From: Planobispora rosea
GTDB lineage: Bacteria; Actinomycetota; Actinomycetes; Streptosporangiales; Streptosporangiaceae
Assembly (NCBI RefSeq): GCF_014648175.1
Contig: NZ_BMQP01000024.1
Span: 62,001-126,000 of the forward strand
Length of the DNA: 64,000 nt
Reading direction: 5' to 3'
Position numbers and translations under genes: made by a program. Below, in pieces: positions 16,940-25,839 of the stretch; within the stretch, counting starts at the first letter, position 1, and each line of letters opens with the position of its first letter. Below the pieces are notes generated by a model. The model saw only the letters and a list, made by a program, of their open reading frames with translations. It was not told where the DNA came from and ran no database searches.

Positions 16940-18070
16940 GTGGCCAGGCGCACGGCTCTCATCCCCCTTCTGGCACTGGCGTGCGCGGGTCTCCTGTCAC
17001 CGGCGGCCCACGCCGACACTCACTCCGTGCTCCCGCAACCGCCCGAGCCGCTCTTCCACGTCCTCGGCAACACCATCAACGAGGCCAGCGGGCTGGCGGT
17101 GAGCGCGGACGGGAAGCGTCACTACGCCGTCCCCGACGCGGGCAGGCCCGCCGAGGTGTACGCGCTCGACGGGACCGGGAAGACCCGGCTCACCCTGGCG
17201 CTGCCGCGGACCGAGCTGAACGAGGACTGGGAGGACGTCGCCGTGGCCCGCGCGGCGGACGGGACCGGTCAGCTGTACGTCGCCGACACCGGGGACGGCT
17301 TCGTCGCCCGGACCGCGAACGGTCTGCCGGAGCGGACCTCCTACCGCCTGATCCGCGTCACCGAGCCCGCGGCCTCGGCCACCGGCCGCATCACCCTCGC
17401 GGAGGAGCAGATCGCCGTCTTCCCCCTCGTCTACTCCGACGGGGCGCCGCACAACAGCGAGGCCATGCTCGTGCATCCGGCCACCGGCAGGGTGTTCCTG
17501 GTGGAGAAGGCCGAGAAGGCGGGCCGCAAGGCCGGTCTGTGGAGCGCTCCAGCCTCGCTCAGGGCGAACGCGGACAACGTCCTGCGTCAGGCGCTGCCCG
17601 ATCTGAAGATCGTAGGTGTGTCCGGCGGGAGTTTCTCGCCGGACGGCGACCGGGTGGTGCTCCGCAACGCCACCACCGCGTACCTGTGGTGGATCAAGAA
17701 CGACGACGTCGCGCAGTCGATGCGGGCCGAGCCGGTCGAGATCGAGCTGCCGCTGCAGCGGCAGGGGGAGGGTGTCGCCTTCGCTCCCGACGGGCGGGCC
17801 CTGCTGGTGAACTCCGAGGGGGCCAACCAGCCGGTGTGGCGGGTCCCGCTCCCGGCCGAGGCGGGCGGCGGGGACGCGCAGCAGGCGCTCCCCGGCCAGG
17901 ACCCGGCCCTGCCGGCCGGGCCGCCCGTGGGCGGCGACGGCCTGATGTTCGCCGTCGCCGGGCTGGCGGGGCTGGCGGCGATCGGGGTGCTGGTGCTCGC
18001 CGTGGTACGGGGCCGGAGAGGACCGGTGGGCGGCGAACCGGTCGGCCCGCTCCCCGCGGACGGCGCGTGA
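16940..18070 (+). CDS. Secreted, C-terminally membrane-anchored beta-propeller-like protein, copy 1
   Basis: The product (376 residues from GTG 16940; a GTG at 16922 would add six) has a signal peptide ending at AHA-D, an extracytoplasmic domain with propeller-type strand repeats (EASGLAVSADGKRHYAV, LYVADTGDG, GGSFSPDGDRVVLRN, GEGVAFAPDGRALLVNSEG), then a Pro/Ala-rich stalk, one membrane helix (about 327-347) and a basic cytoplasmic tail (RGRRG). It is thus a type I membrane protein whose propeller faces outward. The start is preceded by AGGTGG. Its paralogue at 29488-30585 has the same layout. Function unknown; a cell-wall or polymer-binding or sensing role is inference. Confidence 0.8.
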   Translation: MARRTALIPLLALACAGLLSPAAHADTHSVLPQPPEPLFHVLGNTINEASGLAVSADGKRHYAVPDAGRPAEVYALDGTGKTRLTLALPRTELNEDWEDVAVARAADGTGQLYVADTGDGFVARTANGLPERTSYRLIRVTEPAASATGRITLAEEQIAVFPLVYSDGAPHNSEAMLVHPATGRVFLVEKAEKAGRKAGLWSAPASLRANADNVLRQALPDLKIVGVSGGSFSPDGDRVVLRNATTAYLWWIKNDDVAQSMRAEPVEIELPLQRQGEGVAFAPDGRALLVNSEGANQPVWRVPLPAEAGGGDAQQALPGQDPALPAGPPVGGDGLMFAVAGLAGLAAIGVLVLAVVRGRRGPVGGEPVGPLPADGA

Positions 18071-18085
18071 CCGGGGGCGGAGCGC

Positions 18086-19006
18086 TCAGCCCGCTCCCCG
18101 CAGGCGGCGCAGCCGGCCGGTGACCCGGGACAGGCCGGTCGCGACGAAGCCCCGGTCCGGGTCGAGCATGATCCGGCGGCCGTGGGTGCCGGGCGTGGTC
18201 GCGGCGTTCCAGCCGAACTCCGTGGTCAGGCCGTGGGAGTACCCCGCCTCGGCGGCGGCGTCCTCGGTGGCCCGGCTCACCGCGTCGGCCTGGCCGAACG
18301 GGTAGGCCACCGTCCGGATCGGCACGTCCAGCTCCCGCTCCAGGATCTGACGCGAGCGGCGCAGGTCCTCGGTCTGGTCCTCGGGCGTCTCCTGGGCGAG
18401 CGTCACATGCCGCATGGTGTGCGAGCCGACCGAGAAACCGCGCCGGACCAGCTCCCGCGCGCCGTCCCAGTCGAGGAAGAGCCGCCCGTCCCCGGGCGTC
18501 CCCTCCGGCACGAGCCGCTCCACCAGCTCCTCCAGCGCCACGGCCCGCTCGGCCGCCGTCATCACCCGCAGGCGGTCGGAGGCCCTGCCGTAGGCCGATC
18601 TGCCCGCCGGGCCGCGGGTGGCATAGGTCTCGCCGCGCCACTGGACCGTCTCCCGGCCGCTGCGGGCGAAGGCCCACCCGGCGATCTCCCACCAGGCGCG
18701 GTCGTCACCGGAGAGCAGGCCGGGCACGAGGAAGAAGGTGGCGGGCAGCTCCAGCTTCTCCAGCACGGGTACGGCGAGCTCCAGGTTGTCGCGGTACCCG
18801 TCGTCCCAGCAGAGCGCGACGGCGCGCGGGGGCAGCGGTTCCCCCGCGTGCAGGGCGTCGAGCGCCCGCTCCAGCGGGACGACGTTGGCCATGCGCCGCA
18901 GCCGCCGCAGCTGCCCCTCCAGCCCGGCGACGCCGGAGCCGGAGACGGGGAAGCACCAGGTGGACTCGACGTTGTGCCAACCGAAGATCGTCAGTCGGGA
19001 TGTCAT
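18086..19006 (-). CDS. Polysaccharide deacetylase (NodB-like, CE4)
   Basis: The 306-residue protein has the NodB fold: ALCWDDGYRDNL supplies the catalytic and metal Asp pair, and SVGSHTMRHVTL the HxxxH metal-binding motif; a third conserved segment is VAYPFGQ. It would remove acetyl groups from N-acetylated sugars of the polymer or a precursor. No signal peptide is apparent, which suggests a cytoplasmic substrate, as for several EPS-locus deacetylases. Its ATG (19006) overlaps the stop codon of the FemAB/CelD-like gene, so both are made together. Confidence 0.88.
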   Translation of the reverse strand: MTSRLTIFGWHNVESTWCFPVSGSGVAGLEGQLRRLRRMANVVPLERALDALHAGEPLPPRAVALCWDDGYRDNLELAVPVLEKLELPATFFLVPGLLSGDDRAWWEIAGWAFARSGRETVQWRGETYATRGPAGRSAYGRASDRLRVMTAAERAVALEELVERLVPEGTPGDGRLFLDWDGARELVRRGFSVGSHTMRHVTLAQETPEDQTEDLRRSRQILERELDVPIRTVAYPFGQADAVSRATEDAAAEAGYSHGLTTEFGWNAATTPGTHGRRIMLDPDRGFVATGLSRVTGRLRRLRGAG

Positions 19007-20109
19007 GATCGGTGTGCTCCGAAGCCGTATCGGCGGACGCGGTTGACGGCGTCGCGGGTCTCCCTGGCCCGCCGGCGCAGGTCCGGATGGCTCTTGATGT
19101 AGTTCCTGATGATCCGGGGCGGAACGTGCCGGGCGCGGTACAGCGCCGCGCGGGCGGAGGGCCGGGAGATCCACCCCTCCGCGAGCGGGATGTGGGAGCC
19201 GGCGAAGAACTCCTTGTACGGCTCGCTGCCCTTGCCCAGGTCGATGGTGCGGATCCCGTGCTCGGCCGCGGTCCGGGCGAAGCGCAGCATCATGACCAGT
19301 CCGGGGGAGTAGGCCCCGAACGCGTCCGCGTCGTAGGCGCCGAACCAGCGCTCGTAGACCGTTCCGGAACGCAGGCCGAACTCCACCGCCACCGGGGTGT
19401 CCCCGGCGTGGAGGGTGCTGAGCAGCCCGCCGTACTCCTCGGTGGCGGTCGCGAAGCTCTCCTCGACCAGTTGCCGCACCCAGGCCCAGCCGAACCGGTC
19501 GGCGGCTCCGGTGCGCCGGTAGTGCGCGGACTTCCAGCGCATCATGAGCCGGAGCATCTCCGGGTCGCGGCAGCCGTACTCCAGCCGGAGCTCGCCGTGC
19601 TCCCTGCCCAGCTTCCGGTCCTTGCGCTCGACCCCGCCGATCGCCGACCTGGTCAGGGCCCGGCGGGCGTCGCGGTAGCGGTCGTAGCCCTCGCCCAGGT
19701 CCATGACGGGGGAGCCCACGCGCGCGGCGTCGGGCGCGTGGCGGGGCAGCTGGACGGCGAGGAGGTGGTCGAACTCCCAGACCGCCAGCGAGGCCGCGGT
19801 CAGCACGGCCGGAATCGGAACCGGGGCGCCGGGCCGGTGGACCGCACCCTGGCAGTCGGAGACCCCCATGCCGACGGCCCTGCCCACCGCGCGGCCGTGC
19901 CGCTCGTAGGGCAGGAAACCGGCGATGCCCGAGCCGTCCTCGAACACCGCGATCTCGACGCGGACGTCCTTCCTGGCGCGGCCGATCGCCAGGGCGAAGT
20001 CCGGCGCCAGGAACGGGCTGTCCAGCCCGCTCCCCGGGATCTGCCACGAGCGCCACAGGGCGAGCTCGTCGGCGCCGAGCCCGTCCGGTCGCGTGATGGT
20101 CACACGCAC
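19003..20109 (-). CDS. FemAB/CelD-like GNAT-fold protein
   Basis: This 368-residue protein resembles the CelD/FemAB (acetyltransferase_6) group linked to exopolysaccharide and cellulose loci. The C-terminal GNAT-like half contains RWKSAHYRRTGAADRF, GGLLSTLHAGDTPVAVEFGLRSG and YSPGLVMMLRFARTAAEHGIRTIDLGKGSEPYKEFF, the last being the family's most recognisable block. Members are thought to acylate sugars or amino groups, but few are characterised. The start codon is GTG 20109 (or 20103). It is divergent from the Wzz-type gene across 209 bp. Confidence 0.8.
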   Translation of the reverse strand: MRVTITRPDGLGADELALWRSWQIPGSGLDSPFLAPDFALAIGRARKDVRVEIAVFEDGSGIAGFLPYERHGRAVGRAVGMGVSDCQGAVHRPGAPVPIPAVLTAASLAVWEFDHLLAVQLPRHAPDAARVGSPVMDLGEGYDRYRDARRALTRSAIGGVERKDRKLGREHGELRLEYGCRDPEMLRLMMRWKSAHYRRTGAADRFGWAWVRQLVEESFATATEEYGGLLSTLHAGDTPVAVEFGLRSGTVYERWFGAYDADAFGAYSPGLVMMLRFARTAAEHGIRTIDLGKGSEPYKEFFAGSHIPLAEGWISRPSARAALYRARHVPPRIIRNYIKSHPDLRRRARETRDAVNRVRRYGFGAHRS

Positions 20110-20318
20110 TTAGCCTCACCTGTTGCTTCATGGGTCCGGAGAGGACCTGGTAGACGCCCGCCGCGGGTCCCGCAGAGGCCGGTGGAGGCTGTGAGGTCCT
20201 CCGCCCGCCCACCCGGGGAGACCGGGATTCCGGTCATATGCCATTTAAGGTCATAGTCGGGCAGAAAACGGAATTATGGCGGGTATTCTGTGCCACGTTA
20301 CGTCAGGGGAGTTAAGGG
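20110..20318. promoter_or_regulatory. Divergent promoter region, celD-like gene / Wzz gene
   Basis: The 209-bp gap between divergent genes has an AT-richer core at about 20230-20300. It should hold promoters for both directions. AGGGGA at 20305-20310 is the likely Shine-Dalgarno for the GTG at 20319. Confidence 0.45.
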
Positions 20319-21983
20319 GTGGACCAAGTGAGCTCGATGCCCCGCGCGGATGTCACAGAGGTCGCCGACTACGCGGCTCTGCTGGGACGGCGCTGGTGGA
20401 TCATCGCGGTGAGCGCCATGCTCGGCGTGGCCCTGTCCGCCCTGGCGGTGGTGTATCTGCCGGACGTGTACACCGCCGAGGCGACCGTGCTGGTCACGGC
20501 TACTGACAGTAACACCCGCGACGACCAGGTCAACCTGGAGACCGAGGCGGGCCGGGTGCGCAGCGCCGAGGTGGTCGGGAAGGTCCGGCAGACGCTCAGG
20601 ATCGACGACGACCCGGCGGACCTCGTCGAACGGCTCAGCGTCACCGCGCCCCAGGACGCGGGCCTGCTGGAGATCGGCTTCCAGGACTCCACCCCGGCCC
20701 GCGCCAGCGAGGGCGCGAACGCCTTCGCCACCGTCTACCTGAACGCCCGGCGCGCACGTGTGGAACAGCGGTACAAGCAGCAGATCCGCGCCCTCCAGGG
20801 ACAGATCAAGTCGCTGTCCGAGCAGCTCAAGGTGGCGGGCGGCGGCGACCGGCAGTACATCGGCGGGCAGTTGCAGTCGTTCAGTTCCAAGCTCGCCGAC
20901 ATCCAGATCGAGGCCGTCGGGGTGTCGGTCGGAGAAGTGATCGACCAGGCGACGCCGCCCACGGCGGCGACCTTCCCCCGCCCGGTCATGTTCCTGCCCG
21001 GCGGCCTCCTGCTCGGCCTGATCCTGGGGATCATGGTGGCCGTCCTGGCCGACCGCTCCGACAAGCAGGTGCGCGCCGCGACCGACCTGCGGCGGGTGCT
21101 CGGTGTCGAGGCACTGCTCGACCTGCCCAGCAACGCCAAGACCGTCGCCCTCGGCCTGGAGTCGGCGCGCAGCCGCACCGGCCAGCGTTTCCACGAGCTC
21201 TCCCACGGGATCACCGCCCGCCTCGGCGGGGGACCGGCCAACCAGGTCGTGATGGTCACGGCCGCGGCCGAAGGACGGGGGACCGCCGTCGTGGCCGCCA
21301 ACATCGCCGCCGCGCTCGCCCGGACGGGCTCCGACGTCATGCTGGTCAACGCCGATCTCGGCTCGTCGGTGAGCGGCGACCTGCTGGGCGTGCCCGCCGC
21401 GGCGGGACTCGCGGAGGTCCTGCTCGGCACCTCGACGCTGGCGGACGCGGAGACCCGCGCGGCGATGCCCCCCTCGCTCCGGGTCATCCCGCGAGGCAGG
21501 GAGACCGAGCAGGTCGTCGACATGATCCAGGGCGAGCGCATGGCCCGGGTGATCGATTCCCTGCGCGACCGGTGCCGCTACATCGTTATCGAGGCGCCCG
21601 CCACGACGTCGGGCGCCGACGCCCAGGCCCTCGCGCAGCACGCCGACCTCGTGCTGATGGTGGTCGAGGTGCCGAAGACCCGTTACGCGGAGATCGGTGA
21701 CGGCATCCGCCAGCTTGAGCAGGTGGGCGCCGAGGTCCTCGGCGCCGTGGTGATCCCCTGGCAGGCCTCCGTCGCTCCCGGTACCTCCGTCGCTCCCGGT
21801 ACCTCCGTCGCTCCCGGTGCCTCCGCCGCGGCCGGGCTCACGCCGCCGCGGCGGCAGGCGGACGCGCGCGTGGCCGAGAAGCCGGACCCGGCTGTGGAGG
21901 GCCTGGTGGGCGCGGACGAGGACGGGCTCGGCACCACGATGATCCCCGTCGTCAAGGACGAGCCGCTCGGTTTCTTCAAGTGA
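20319..21983 (+). CDS. Wzz-type chain-length protein fused to a degenerate BY-kinase-like domain
   Basis: The 554-residue protein has the layout of a bacterial tyrosine-kinase co-polymerase: a first helix (about 25-47), an extracytoplasmic coiled-coil region, a second helix (about 223-245) and a cytoplasmic P-loop-type domain (about 250-480). Every nucleotide-binding motif departs from the family: the Walker A region reads AAAEGRGTAVVAAN where GxGKS/T is expected, so the Lys is replaced by Arg, and the Walker B-like segment YIVIEAPAT has Glu where Asp is usual. The C terminus lacks a tyrosine cluster and contains SVAPGT repeats. It probably controls chain length without kinase activity. Its gene stands alone, 366 bp ahead of the second glycosylphosphotransferase operon. 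Confidence 0.85.
   Translation: MDQVSSMPRADVTEVADYAALLGRRWWIIAVSAMLGVALSALAVVYLPDVYTAEATVLVTATDSNTRDDQVNLETEAGRVRSAEVVGKVRQTLRIDDDPADLVERLSVTAPQDAGLLEIGFQDSTPARASEGANAFATVYLNARRARVEQRYKQQIRALQGQIKSLSEQLKVAGGGDRQYIGGQLQSFSSKLADIQIEAVGVSVGEVIDQATPPTAATFPRPVMFLPGGLLLGLILGIMVAVLADRSDKQVRAATDLRRVLGVEALLDLPSNAKTVALGLESARSRTGQRFHELSHGITARLGGGPANQVVMVTAAAEGRGTAVVAANIAAALARTGSDVMLVNADLGSSVSGDLLGVPAAAGLAEVLLGTSTLADAETRAAMPPSLRVIPRGRETEQVVDMIQGERMARVIDSLRDRCRYIVIEAPATTSGADAQALAQHADLVLMVVEVPKTRYAEIGDGIRQLEQVGAEVLGAVVIPWQASVAPGTSVAPGTSVAPGASAAAGLTPPRRQADARVAEKPDPAVEGLVGADEDGLGTTMIPVVKDEPLGFFK
21765..21818 (+). repeat. Three tandem 18-bp repeats in the Wzz gene
   Basis: Three 18-bp units encode ASVAPG/TSVAPG-type hexapeptides, with the start of a fourth unit after 21818. 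The unit length keeps the frame. Confidence 0.9.
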
Positions 21984-22349
21984 TCGCACCGGCTGGTGGC
22001 GGCCGGCGAGGCGTCACCGCCCGGTGAGCCGGTGAGCCGGTGCGGGTCAGTGAGGCGGCGCAGACTGCTGGTGCGGCTGCCCCGTACGGGAACCTCGGGG
22101 ACATGTCGGGTTGCTGACTACCAGGTGAATACGAGTGGTCTAACGTACATGTTTGGATCGTTCCGTCAAGTCTTCCCCGCCCTCCTATGTCGGCCGATAG
22201 CGGACAGGCGCTGCTGTTCCGTTCATCTATCTTGATCAATATGATTTTCACTTAGGCGCCGCTTCTGATGCTTATGAGAACTCTGTAAACCAATAACGCC
22301 CGTAGCACGTCTGGTAGCTGTTACTGCCGAGGCAGTTGGGTGGGGTGGT
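21984..22349. promoter_or_regulatory. 366-bp intergenic leader region before the second glycosylphosphotransferase operon
   Basis: The first part holds a distant inverted repeat (GCACCGGCT at 21986-21994 against AGCCGGTGC at 22035-22043) that could form a long stem after the Wzz gene. The part from about 22120 to 22300 is AT-richer and should carry the promoter of the downstream rml operon, leaving a leader of up to 200 bases. I checked it by eye for riboswitch-like conserved blocks and saw none. No credible gene lies here. Confidence 0.5.
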
Positions 22350-23804
22350 ATGCGGGTGCGGACAGAGGAGCCCGCCGTCGTGCTCCTTGACGGTGCGGTG
22401 CGCTCCACTCCGAGCATATGGACACGGTCGTATGCCCGGATTCTGGTGGCAGGAGACCTCGCGTGCGCGGTGCTCGCCTACGAGGTGGTGCTGGGCATCC
22501 GGCTCTGGCGGGGCACCTTCGTCTCGACGGCGGAAAGCCTGTTCGGACTGGGGCTCGCGCTGGTCTGGCCGCTGGCCATGGCGCTGGGCGGCGCCTACCG
22601 CAGGCGCGCGCACGGCGAGGGGACGGAAGAGTTCCGGGCGGTCTTCGGGGGCGGCGTCGGCCTCACGGCAGCCGTGGCGATCGGCGCCTACACGACGCAG
22701 ACGAGCATCGCCAGGAGCTTCGTCATGGCGATGCTCCCCGGCGCGCTGCTTCTCACGCTCTTCTTCCGGTACCGCATGCGCAAGAGTCTGCACCGGCGGC
22801 GCGCGGGCGGAGAGTACATGCGCCGCGTCGTGGCCGTCGGCCACCGGGAATCGGTGCTCGGCCTGGTGGTCCAGCTGCGGCGGCAGCCGTACCACGGGAT
22901 GGCCGTGGTCGCGGCCTGCCTGCCGCCCGGCGCTCCGGGCTTCGACGTCGACGGGATCCCCGTCATCGGGGACTTCGCCGACGTCTCCCAGGCGGTGACC
23001 AAGATGAAGGCCGACGCCGTCGCGATCCTGGCCTGCCCCGAGCTGGACGGCATCGCGCTGCGCCGCCTGGCCTGGGAGCTGGAGGCCGACCGCGTCGACC
23101 TGTTCGTGGCGCCCGCGCTCATGGACGTCGCAGGCCCGCGCGTCAGCATCCGCCCGGTGGCGGGTATGCCGCTGCTCCACGTCGAGCACCCCGAGTTCTC
23201 CGGTACCCGCCACTGGGTGAAGAGCCTGTTCGACCGGTGCGGCGCCGGGCTCGCCCTGCTGCTGCTGGCCCTGCCCATGTTGCTGATCGCGGCGCTGATC
23301 CGGGCGACCAGCTCGGGTCCGGCCCTGTTCCGGCAGGTCAGAGTCGGCAGGGACGGCCGCGAGTTCCAGGTCGTGAAGTTCCGCACCATGGTCGTGGACG
23401 CCGAGCTTCTCAAAGCGCAGCTGCTGGGCGAGAACGAGTCCGACGGCGTGCTCTTCAAAATGCGGAACGATCCACGGGTCACCCGGGTGGGACTCTTCCT
23501 GCGCCGCTATTCCATGGACGAGCTGCCCCAGCTGCTCAACGTGCTCCGGGGCGAGATGTCGCTGGTCGGACCGCGTCCGCCGCTGCCCGAGGAGGTCGAG
23601 CAGTACGGCACGGACGTCCGCCGCCGCCTGGTCGTCAAGCCCGGCATGACCGGTCTGTGGCAGGTCAGCGGCCGTTCCGACCTGTCCTGGGAGGAGTCGG
23701 TCCGCCTGGATCTGCGCTACGTGGAGAACTGGTCTCTCTTCCTGGACCTGCAGATCCTCTGGAAGACCTGGAGAGCCGTCGTCATGGGAGAAGGAGCCTA
23801 CTGA
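22350..23804 (+). CDS. Polyprenyl glycosylphosphotransferase (EPS-initiating enzyme), copy 2
   Basis: The 484-residue enzyme has N-terminal membrane helices, a central nucleotide-fold-like domain and a C-terminal bacterial sugar-transferase domain (about 290-484) with KFRTMVVDAE, RRYSMDELPQLLNV, VGPRPPLPEEV and GLWQVSGRSDLSWEES. It would start a lipid-linked repeat unit by moving a hexose-1-phosphate onto undecaprenyl phosphate. It closely resembles the copy at 3942-5408 over its full length, and both end in GxGAY. Two bases separate its stop codon from rmlA, so sugar activation and chain initiation are produced together. Confidence 0.93.
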   Translation: MRVRTEEPAVVLLDGAVRSTPSIWTRSYARILVAGDLACAVLAYEVVLGIRLWRGTFVSTAESLFGLGLALVWPLAMALGGAYRRRAHGEGTEEFRAVFGGGVGLTAAVAIGAYTTQTSIARSFVMAMLPGALLLTLFFRYRMRKSLHRRRAGGEYMRRVVAVGHRESVLGLVVQLRRQPYHGMAVVAACLPPGAPGFDVDGIPVIGDFADVSQAVTKMKADAVAILACPELDGIALRRLAWELEADRVDLFVAPALMDVAGPRVSIRPVAGMPLLHVEHPEFSGTRHWVKSLFDRCGAGLALLLLALPMLLIAALIRATSSGPALFRQVRVGRDGREFQVVKFRTMVVDAELLKAQLLGENESDGVLFKMRNDPRVTRVGLFLRRYSMDELPQLLNVLRGEMSLVGPRPPLPEEVEQYGTDVRRRLVVKPGMTGLWQVSGRSDLSWEESVRLDLRYVENWSLFLDLQILWKTWRAVVMGEGAY

Positions 23805-23806
23805 TC

Positions 23807-24874
23807 GTGAAGGCGCTCGTGCTCGCCGGAGGTTCGGGAACCCGGCTCCGGCCGATCACCCATACCTCGGCCAAGCAGCTCGTCCCGGTGGCGAACAAAC
23901 CCGTGCTCTTCTACGGGCTGGAGGCCATCGCCGCGGCCGGCGTCCGGGAGATCGGCATGGTCGTGGGTGACACCCACGCCGAGATCGAGGCCGCCGTGGG
24001 CGACGGCTCCGCGTTCGGCCTGCAGGTGACCTACCTGCGTCAGGAGGCGCCGCTGGGCCTGGCCCACGCAGTGCTGGTCGCCCGCGACTACCTCGGCGAC
24101 GACGACTTCGTCATGTACCTCGGCGACAACTTCATCGTCGGCGGGATCAACGGCATCGTCGAGCGGTTCACCCGGGACCGGCCGACCGCCCAGATCATGC
24201 TCACCCGGGTGGGCGACCCCCGTCAGTTCGGCGTCGCCGAGCTCGACGCCTCCGGCCGTGTGGTCGGGCTGGAGGAGAAGCCGAGCGTGCCCAAGAGTGA
24301 CCTCGCGCTCGTCGGCGTCTACCTGTTCACCCCGGCGATCCACGAGGCGGTGGCCGAGCTCAAACCCTCCTGGCGGGGGGAGCTGGAGATCACCGACGCG
24401 ATCCAGTGGCTGATCGAGGCGGGCCTGCGGGTCGAGTCGGACGTCATCTCGGGTTACTGGAAGGACACCGGTAACGTCACCGACATGCTGGAGGTCAACC
24501 GGCTGGTCCTGGAGTCGCTGGAGCCCCGGATGGCGGGTGAGGTGGACACCGTGAGCGAGCTGATCGGCCGGGTCCTGGTCGATCCGGGAGCCAGGATCGT
24601 GCGCTCACGCATCGTCGGCCCCGCGGTGATCGGCCCCGGATCGGTGATCACCGACTCCTACGTCGGCCCGTCCACGTCGATCGCCGCCGACTGCGTGATC
24701 ACCGGCAGCGAGATCGAGTACTCCATCGTCCTGCCGCGTTCCTCCATCATGGGCGTGCGCCGGATCGAGTCCTCCCTCATCGGCCAGGACGTCGAAGTGA
24801 CCCCGGCCCCCACCACTCCCAGGGTTCACCGGCTGGTGCTGGGCGATCACAGCAAGGTGCAGATCAGCTCATGA
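23807..24874 (+). CDS. rmlA: Glucose-1-phosphate thymidylyltransferase, long form
   Basis: The 355-residue enzyme makes dTDP-glucose from dTTP and glucose-1-phosphate, the first step to dTDP-rhamnose. The N terminus has the nucleotidyltransferase signature LAGGSGTRLRPIT, followed by KQLVPVANKP; YLGDNF holds the metal-binding Asp. A left-handed beta-helix tail (about 240-355; repeats such as VGPAVIGPGSVI) marks the long form common in actinomycetes, longer than the roughly 290-residue short RmlA. The GTG at 23807 follows GGAGAAGGAG. The gene overlaps rmlB by ATGA. Confidence 0.94.
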   Translation: MKALVLAGGSGTRLRPITHTSAKQLVPVANKPVLFYGLEAIAAAGVREIGMVVGDTHAEIEAAVGDGSAFGLQVTYLRQEAPLGLAHAVLVARDYLGDDDFVMYLGDNFIVGGINGIVERFTRDRPTAQIMLTRVGDPRQFGVAELDASGRVVGLEEKPSVPKSDLALVGVYLFTPAIHEAVAELKPSWRGELEITDAIQWLIEAGLRVESDVISGYWKDTGNVTDMLEVNRLVLESLEPRMAGEVDTVSELIGRVLVDPGARIVRSRIVGPAVIGPGSVITDSYVGPSTSIAADCVITGSEIEYSIVLPRSSIMGVRRIESSLIGQDVEVTPAPTTPRVHRLVLGDHSKVQISS

Positions 24875-25839
24875 GAGTCCTCGTCACCGGCGGTGCCGGC
24901 TTCATCGGCTCCCACTACGTGCGCACCCTCGTGAGCGGGGGCTACCCCGCGCTCGCGGGAGCCGCCGTGACCGTTCTCGACAAGCTCACCTACGCGGGCA
25001 ATCTCGCCAACCTCGCCCCCGCCGAGGGAGGCTTCCGCTTCGTCCGGGGCGACATCTGCGACCCCGATCTGCTCTCCCGGGTCGTGCCCGGCCACGACCT
25101 GGTGGTCAACTTCGCGGCGGAGTCGCACGTCGACCGCTCCATCCACGGAGCGGCGGACTTCGTCCACACCAACGTGCTGGGCACCCAGACGTTGATGCAG
25201 GCCTGCCTGGACGCCGGAGTGGGGAAGGTCGTCCAGGTGTCCACCGACGAGGTCTACGGATCGATCGACATCGGTTCGTGGGACGAGGACGCGCCGATCC
25301 GCCCGCGTTCGCCGTACTCGGCGGCGAAGGCGGGAGGCGATCTGATCGCGCAGGCCTACGCCGTCACCCACGGACTGCCGGTCAGCATCACTCGGTGCGG
25401 GAACAACTACGGCCCCTACCAGTTCCCAGAGAAGATCATCCCGCTGTTCGTCACCAACCTCCTCGAAGGACGGAAGGTCCCGCTGTACGGCGACGGCGGG
25501 AACATACGCGACTGGATCCACGTGGACGACCACTGCGCGGGCATCCAGCTCGTCGCGGAGAAGGGCGAACCGGGCCAGGTCTACCACATCGCGGGTACGG
25601 CCGAGCTGACCAATCGCGAGCTCACCGACCGGTTGCTGCGGGCGTGCGGAGCGGACTGGGACAGCGTCGAGTACGTCGAGGACCGCAAGGGCCACGACCG
25701 CCGGTACTCCCTCGACGACGGAAGGCTGCGCGGCCTCGGTTACCGGCCCTCGACGGGATTCGACCGGGGGCTGGCCGAGACCGTCCGCTGGTACGCCGAC
25801 AACCCCTCGTGGTGGAAGCCCCTCAGAGGGGGAAACTGA
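24871..25839 (+). CDS. rmlB: dTDP-glucose 4,6-dehydratase
   Basis: This 322-residue short-chain dehydrogenase converts dTDP-glucose to dTDP-4-keto-6-deoxyglucose. The NAD site GGAGFIGSHYVRTLV, the catalytic STDEVYG and YSAAKAG (YxxxK) and the substrate-binding RCGNNYGPYQFPEK are all present. It overlaps rmlA and rmlD by one to four bases, so rmlA-rmlB-rmlD form one coupled unit. The length is normal for the family. Confidence 0.96.
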   Translation: MRVLVTGGAGFIGSHYVRTLVSGGYPALAGAAVTVLDKLTYAGNLANLAPAEGGFRFVRGDICDPDLLSRVVPGHDLVVNFAAESHVDRSIHGAADFVHTNVLGTQTLMQACLDAGVGKVVQVSTDEVYGSIDIGSWDEDAPIRPRSPYSAAKAGGDLIAQAYAVTHGLPVSITRCGNNYGPYQFPEKIIPLFVTNLLEGRKVPLYGDGGNIRDWIHVDDHCAGIQLVAEKGEPGQVYHIAGTAELTNRELTDRLLRACGADWDSVEYVEDRKGHDRRYSLDDGRLRGLGYRPSTGFDRGLAETVRWYADNPSWWKPLRGGN

